DNA of 64,000 nt from Latrodectus hesperus (lineage: Eukaryota > Arthropoda > Arachnida > Araneae > Theridiidae): NCBI GenBank assembly GCA_037975125.1, contig CM075862.1:57645279-57709278 (forward strand), read 5' to 3'. The notes under the pieces are model-generated. The model had not been told where the DNA came from, ran no database searches, and saw only the letters and a list, made by a program, of their open reading frames with translations. A program made the translations under genes and the position numbers. Below are positions 44,953-64,000 of the stretch, in pieces (the first letter of the stretch is position 1; the number at the start of each line of letters is the position of its first letter).

Positions 44953-44967
44953 ATATGTTTTATTTAT
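44953..44967. repeat. SINE target-site duplication (left)
   Basis: ATATGTTTTATTTAT is repeated exactly at 45247-45261. A 15-bp duplication is typical of LINE-driven target-primed insertion. Confidence 0.9.
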
Positions 44968-45246
44968 GTTTTTTGCTGCCCATCTTGTCTAGTGGTCAGC
45001 GTGCCTGACTGCGGATAGGGAGGTCCTGGGTTCGAATCCCAGTTCGGGCGTGGTTGTACTTTCTCTATCTATCCTTTTTTTGTCCTTTCTAGTATGAATG
45101 GGTTGTGAATGGTTGCCTACCCTATAAAAGGGTACCTATAGCATATGTGTACTGAGGAAGTTGGACTCCACACCTAAATATGATTCAGTTAGAAAAGTGG
45201 AACAGGGAACCTCATAATGCAAGCCTAGTTGGCACACGACAACAAC
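44968..45246 (+). mobile_element. tRNA-derived SINE with perfect target duplications
   Basis: A 279-bp SINE. The tRNA-like head starts about 44977 with GCCCATCTTGTCTAGTGGTC (A box within) and has a good B box GGTTCGAATCC at 45029-45039. The acceptor ends pair over only four bases and the anticodon stem is imperfect, so it is SINE rather than a functional tRNA. A 170-bp tRNA-unrelated body follows and ends in ACAACAAC. The flanking duplications are perfect, which implies a young insertion mobilised by a LINE elsewhere in the genome. Confidence 0.9.
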
Positions 45247-45261
45247 ATATGTTTTATTTAT

Positions 45262-51868
<6,607 letters not shown>

Positions 51869-52173
51869 TTATGCATATGAAATTCATTGGTTTCGATTGA
51901 AATAATATTTTTCCAAATAATTTAATTATATGAAAAGATCAAAATTTGAAGTAAAATTTCCATTCTAAATTTAATGTGTTACATTTTCTGTATCAATTGT
52001 ATCAATTCAATCCTAAATTCATTATTTTAAATCCTTCATTTCATCGATTTTTTTTATCATCAAAACCGTAAGTAGAACATCAATAAGCTAAATTCCTATA
52101 GATATTTATACACATTAACAAATTATTTGATTTTATGGCAGACATTGCAGAAATATTTCATATTCGATTAAAG

Positions 52174-52301
<128 letters not shown>

Positions 52302-52352
52302 TTCTTTTGTCATAATTAAAATAATTTTTGTCATATTGAAGTATTTACTTAC

Positions 52353-52460
52353 CGTGCCTAGCCTAGGAAGGAGAACAGCCGCTGAGGGAAAGGCCAGTGT
52401 CCCACAGGCGGCCCAAGGAGGAGCAGGTCCTGTAAGGTCCGGTGATCCGGGATGATGGTT
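52353..52460 (-). other. Candidate exon in a GC-rich island
   Basis: The island 52353-52510 is sharply richer in G+C than everything around it. On the minus strand a consensus 5' splice site (GGCACG|GTAAGTAAA) ends at 52353. A pyrimidine-rich CTGCTGCACAG acceptor-like site lies at 52461. The enclosed 108 bp are open and read [14 protein letters not shown] then [20 protein letters not shown]. The proline- and alanine-rich composition suits a disordered part of a regulatory protein, but I recognise no family. A plus-strand donor-like AAAGGTAAGA near 52481 leaves strand uncertain. No other exon is visible. Confidence 0.3.
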
Positions 52461-52510
52461 CTGTGCAGCAGCGGCAAATAAAGGTAAGACGGCCGGAGAG
52501 GTAGCCACGA

Positions 52511-53747
52511 GGTTCTGTGTTGACTCCAGCGTACTTCAGTGAGGAATCGATTTAAGCATTAAAAGAGTACAACTTTGCCAGTGAGGTTAATAGTTCCCAG
52601 AAGATTGCGTATCTACATGGAAATTTCTAACTGTTCGCTTAAACAATATATTTGGTACTTAAGAACCAGTAAATATTTTGAGTATTATAACAAGCTCGAA
52701 ATATTTAATTTTGTTTTATCTATAAAATGTTTTATCTTTCAGTAAAAGTTTCCTTCGAATGTGAAAATATATTCACTGGGTAGATAAAAATTTCACTTAT
52801 TTGAACTAATTATAAGTCTCTCAATTGAGATTAGCACCTTTAGTATTTAATTACAGTTCACGAACTATTCAAATACGGTTATCTTCTAATACATACGATT
52901 ATATTTTTGCAGTTATTATATAAAGATCATGCGCAAAACAGTCTAACGATTTTGAATGACAATTAAACTGAGTGCGCAATGTTGAATACAACAATTAATT
53001 GTTGAAATCAATTTAACTTTTAAAAATCAATAACTCTGTATGCTTTTAGAAATCTAGTAAATATTAGACAAAAAATAACAGCACACAATTTCAGTTGTCA
53101 ATTCATTAAAATATCTCACAATACAAATCCAAGGAAAATTTATCATTTTATGAACAATTTTGTAGAGAAAATTACAAAAAATAAGCTCGCTGCTTTTTAA
53201 AAACAGCTGTTGATGGTAAAATAACTTCAATATTACCCATAATTTGAATAAGTATTACAGTGAATTAAAACGCGACTTCTACAACTAAACAAGCCTAATC
53301 TTAGTAATCCTGATCAAAATCTACAAAAAGACTAAATTGTTCCCGATCTGCTAAGAAAGTCAGATGACATTCGGCGGGGAAAGAGATATGTTAGCACATC
53401 TAGAGCACAAACGCTCCAAACACAACTGAGGGATGAATGAGGTTTGCAGGAATACCGACTTTTAAGGAGGCGCTGGAGTCGGAACCTAGGAAGCGGGTGG
53501 AAATGGGAACAATCGATGACATATCAACGGATGGCTTGTGTATACGTGCTTGTATATATGCATGCATATGTGTCTGTCATCTGTAGCTCAGAAGGGGTAT
53601 TGAAAGGGGGAAAATTCGGAAATAAAGTGACACTAAGTTCCTTGTTATTTCTTAAGTTTAGGTGTTACAATTCAGAATGAACAATGTCTTCGCCTAAAAA
53701 CAGATATCTTTGTACCGTTTAATTAACAGATGGATAGATGATTTTTA
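52511..53747. other. Gene-free stretch
   Basis: AT-rich, with a somewhat less AT-rich patch at 53340-53620. That patch gives short frames without motifs. Confidence 0.5.
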
Positions 53748-53962
<215 letters not shown>

Positions 53963-55984
53963 TACAATATTGACTGCATTTTTATAAAGTAAAGATCATC
54001 ATAAGTATATTATGTTCTTAATTCAATCTTAATATGTGCTAAGAATGAATCTCTACAATCATGGATATATTCATGTTTTTTTGTTTCAAATAATCTCTTT
54101 TACTTTATTGTGTAATATTATGAGCTTTGGATTCATATTCGAAAGTGATCCTAAATTGACAGTATATAAATGGAACATGAGGTATAAAATAAATCGAACG
54201 GATTTTTCTGAAATTTTTGGTAAATAGAAATTAATCATATAAGAAAATATTTTAAAAGTCTGATATTGAAGCTTGCTATGTCATAAAAAAACATCAGCAA
54301 ACTGTCATGTATTTAATGTGAAAAAATATTTAAAATGATATATTGTTAAATAAATTTAGCATTATATTTTCAAAAAGAAGAAGATGTATATTTTTTAATG
54401 TTAAAATAAATCTATTCATTCCTAGGTAAAATCTTTGATTCGCAATATTTTGTGATCGTAATATGCTTCTGCATTAACCTAAAAAATCAAATCAAGTCTC
54501 AAAAATGAAAAAAGTTGTACAAAATTAAAATACAATTCATAAAGCCGAGAATGAATGTTTGTTTACCTTGAATATAGCAAAAGAAGTAGTTTTCTAAGTG
54601 TATACCAAATTTTAAAATTGAAAATAACTTGTTTTTTTGTTTATAAAATATAAAAAAAATCTGAAGTTTAAAATATTTCTACCATGGATTTAACTTTAAA
54701 ATCAAATTATTTGATAAAAACATGATAATGGTATTGAAAAGCGAAAACTGAAATTAGTATTATATCTATCCTTAATTTCTTGAAATCTATTAAGAGATCT
54801 CTATTCTGTTCTCTTTATTATTCTAGAAATTTATTCTCGATTATAAATTTTTTCTCTATATTTCTCTAATCTGTATATGTTTCTCTATTCAATATACAGT
54901 TATCCAATAGTTTGAAGAATAACAAGACGTTATATAATTGATTCTTAAAATAAAATATATGCCACCTTATTCCATTTATGACAGCAACAGCAATCATTTT
55001 AGTGTGTTGTTAATGAATATTCAATAAATAATTATACAGATTACTTATTGTTTCTCAATACTTTTAAGGAAATTTATGAAATGTATGGTATTCTTATTTC
55101 AAAAATAAAAGTTATATTTTTGGATAAAGAACTAAAGACTACAAATTTCTTTATGCATAAAAGGAGAAAATTTATGTACTCATATTATAATGAGACACAA
55201 AAATCTCTAATATAAAAAAATTAAAGATATGATGATCATTTATGTAGTTTATATCAAAATATCAGATGCATATTGAAAGAAACAAATTTTCCATTATTTG
55301 AATAAGACGTATTTTAATTCTCCCCGAGGATTCAAATTATTTTCTGGATATAAAATTTTGATGACGTTTACTCTTCGAACTTGCGTGCCTAATCCAATAG
55401 CAAGGGCGGAACCAGAAAAAGAAATACGCTTTCTGATCCATTTGTTGCTGGGCCGGGCTCATGATCACAGTGAACTGAAACTTATGAAAAAGAATATATT
55501 GATTTATCACAATGATATATTTTGAGCTTATTCTCAAAAGAGTGATACATAATTTTCATAAAGAAATTATTCACTAATCAAATATTTTTAAATAATTATT
55601 AATATCTTTAAAAGTTCTATGTAATAGATTAATACATTATTATTAATATCATATAAACTATGAATATATTACAACTGTCCCCTTGTTTTTGGAAATTTAT
55701 TTAAAATATATTTTGCATATTTTAGAAAGATGAGGAAAAACAAATTAATTTTTATTAAAATACTTTATATAAATAACACTAATAAGTCAATTACAATAAT
55801 ATAGCAAAAGTTTATATTGAAAAATTAAAAAAAATAATATTTTTCTGCATTTTAATATATCTTATTATATGTTAAATAAGTTGAGATACAGAAATATTTG
55901 AATAAACTAGAAACCTTGACTGCAATAAGTGAGGATAGCAAACTGAAAGGTGATAGATACATTTTTATGTGTTATATATATAGT
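53963..55984. other. AT-rich gene-free stretch
   Basis: No gene is recognised. A less AT-rich patch at 55310-55500 (open on both strands for about 70 codons) has no recognisable motif. Confidence 0.5.
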
Positions 55985-56420
55985 AGTTATGGCCTGTATT
56001 CGAATCCTGAGAAACACCATCTTTCAACAGGATAATGCAAAAGCACATGTTGTGCATCATGTTATGATTTTCCTTACTACAAAGTTATAAGGCTGTTATC
56101 CTGGACTTATGGTCTCCAAAGTTCCCACCAATTGAAAACATCATATTTTGTTTATGAACTGGCGTCAACCCCTCTCCACCTACTATGGTTGATGAAATGT
56201 GATATAGGCGTGAAGCAGTATGGAATTATTTGCCCTTCCGCTATCTGCCAATCCATTTAAGTATCGTTTGATCTAATATCTAACAGAATAAGACCTTCAT
56301 TTTGTTGTTACATTTAAGCTACAAGGGATTTCACAATATTTCTATTCATTTTTTACTCCTGTAAACCTCTAAAATGTTGTTTCAATTTTAATGGCAATTT
56401 TGTTTACACTACAACTGTAA
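55985..56420 (+). pseudogene. Second Tc1-like transposase relic
   Basis: The translation near 56015-56050 gives IFQQDNAKAHVV, the second catalytic Asp region of Tc1-type transposases. About 100 bp downstream, frame-shifted remains of the PKFPPIEN segment that holds the catalytic Glu follow, near 56118-56145. A C-terminal stretch with degenerate residues continues to about 56250. Many stops are present. The trailing TTTTAATGGCAATTTTG may derive from an element end. It is unrelated in sequence detail to the better preserved copy at 10980-12355. Confidence 0.7.

Positions 56421-64000
<7,580 letters not shown>

Noticed and set aside
44977..45050. A functional tRNA gene on the plus strand
   Set aside because: The A and B boxes are good, but the acceptor pairs over only four bases and the anticodon stem is imperfect. 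The sequence also runs into a SINE body with target duplications outside.

Overview
This is eukaryotic nuclear DNA. It is very A+T-rich and repeat-rich, and I can support no intact host gene. The repeat families point to an invertebrate, most likely an arthropod and probably an arachnid such as a spider. They are a Ty3/gypsy element whose gag and pol resemble those common in arachnids, Tc1-like transposons with DD34E catalytic motifs, a hAT transposase relic of the GTF2IRD2-like type, tRNA-derived SINEs, and Penelope-like (PLE) reverse transcriptases. The host assignment is inference. The window reads as intergenic or deep intronic sequence.

Layout. 1-2520: AT-rich DNA with a (TA)n array and a minus-strand PLE 3'-tail relic. 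2525-8073: a complete but inactivated Ty3/gypsy retrotransposon on the minus strand, with 356/360-bp LTRs, a 4-bp target duplication, PBS, PPT, gag, protease, RT-RNase H and integrase. 9331-12525: a large (TA)n array, a truncated PLE, then a Tc1-like element (10980-12355) sitting inside a (TA)n array. 12526-26370: mostly featureless AT-rich DNA, with an inverted repeat around paired (TA)n arrays near 14.1-14.7 kb. 26374-26582: a SINE on the minus strand. 27162-30756: a decayed PLE bounded by ~150-bp direct repeats. Its RT frame is interrupted by a 488-bp element (29079-29566) with 57-bp terminal inverted repeats, a 5-bp target duplication and an open cadherin-repeat coding fragment as cargo. 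37171-39850: a hAT relic, followed at 39896-39978 by a strong hairpin. 44953-45261: a tRNA-derived SINE with perfect 15-bp target duplications. 48511-49016: a 506-bp (TA)n array. 52353-52460: an isolated GC-rich island that may be an exon. 55985-56420: a second Tc1-like relic. 58841-59509: two (TA)n arrays bracketing a structured element tail.

The mobile elements are nested and interact. The Tc1-like element uses TA targets inside microsatellite DNA. Several PLE 3' tails lie next to (TA)n arrays, which may mean the tails seed the arrays. The most unusual object is the inverted-repeat element carrying a host cadherin fragment inside the PLE. A second PLE copy in this same window serves as the unoccupied site.
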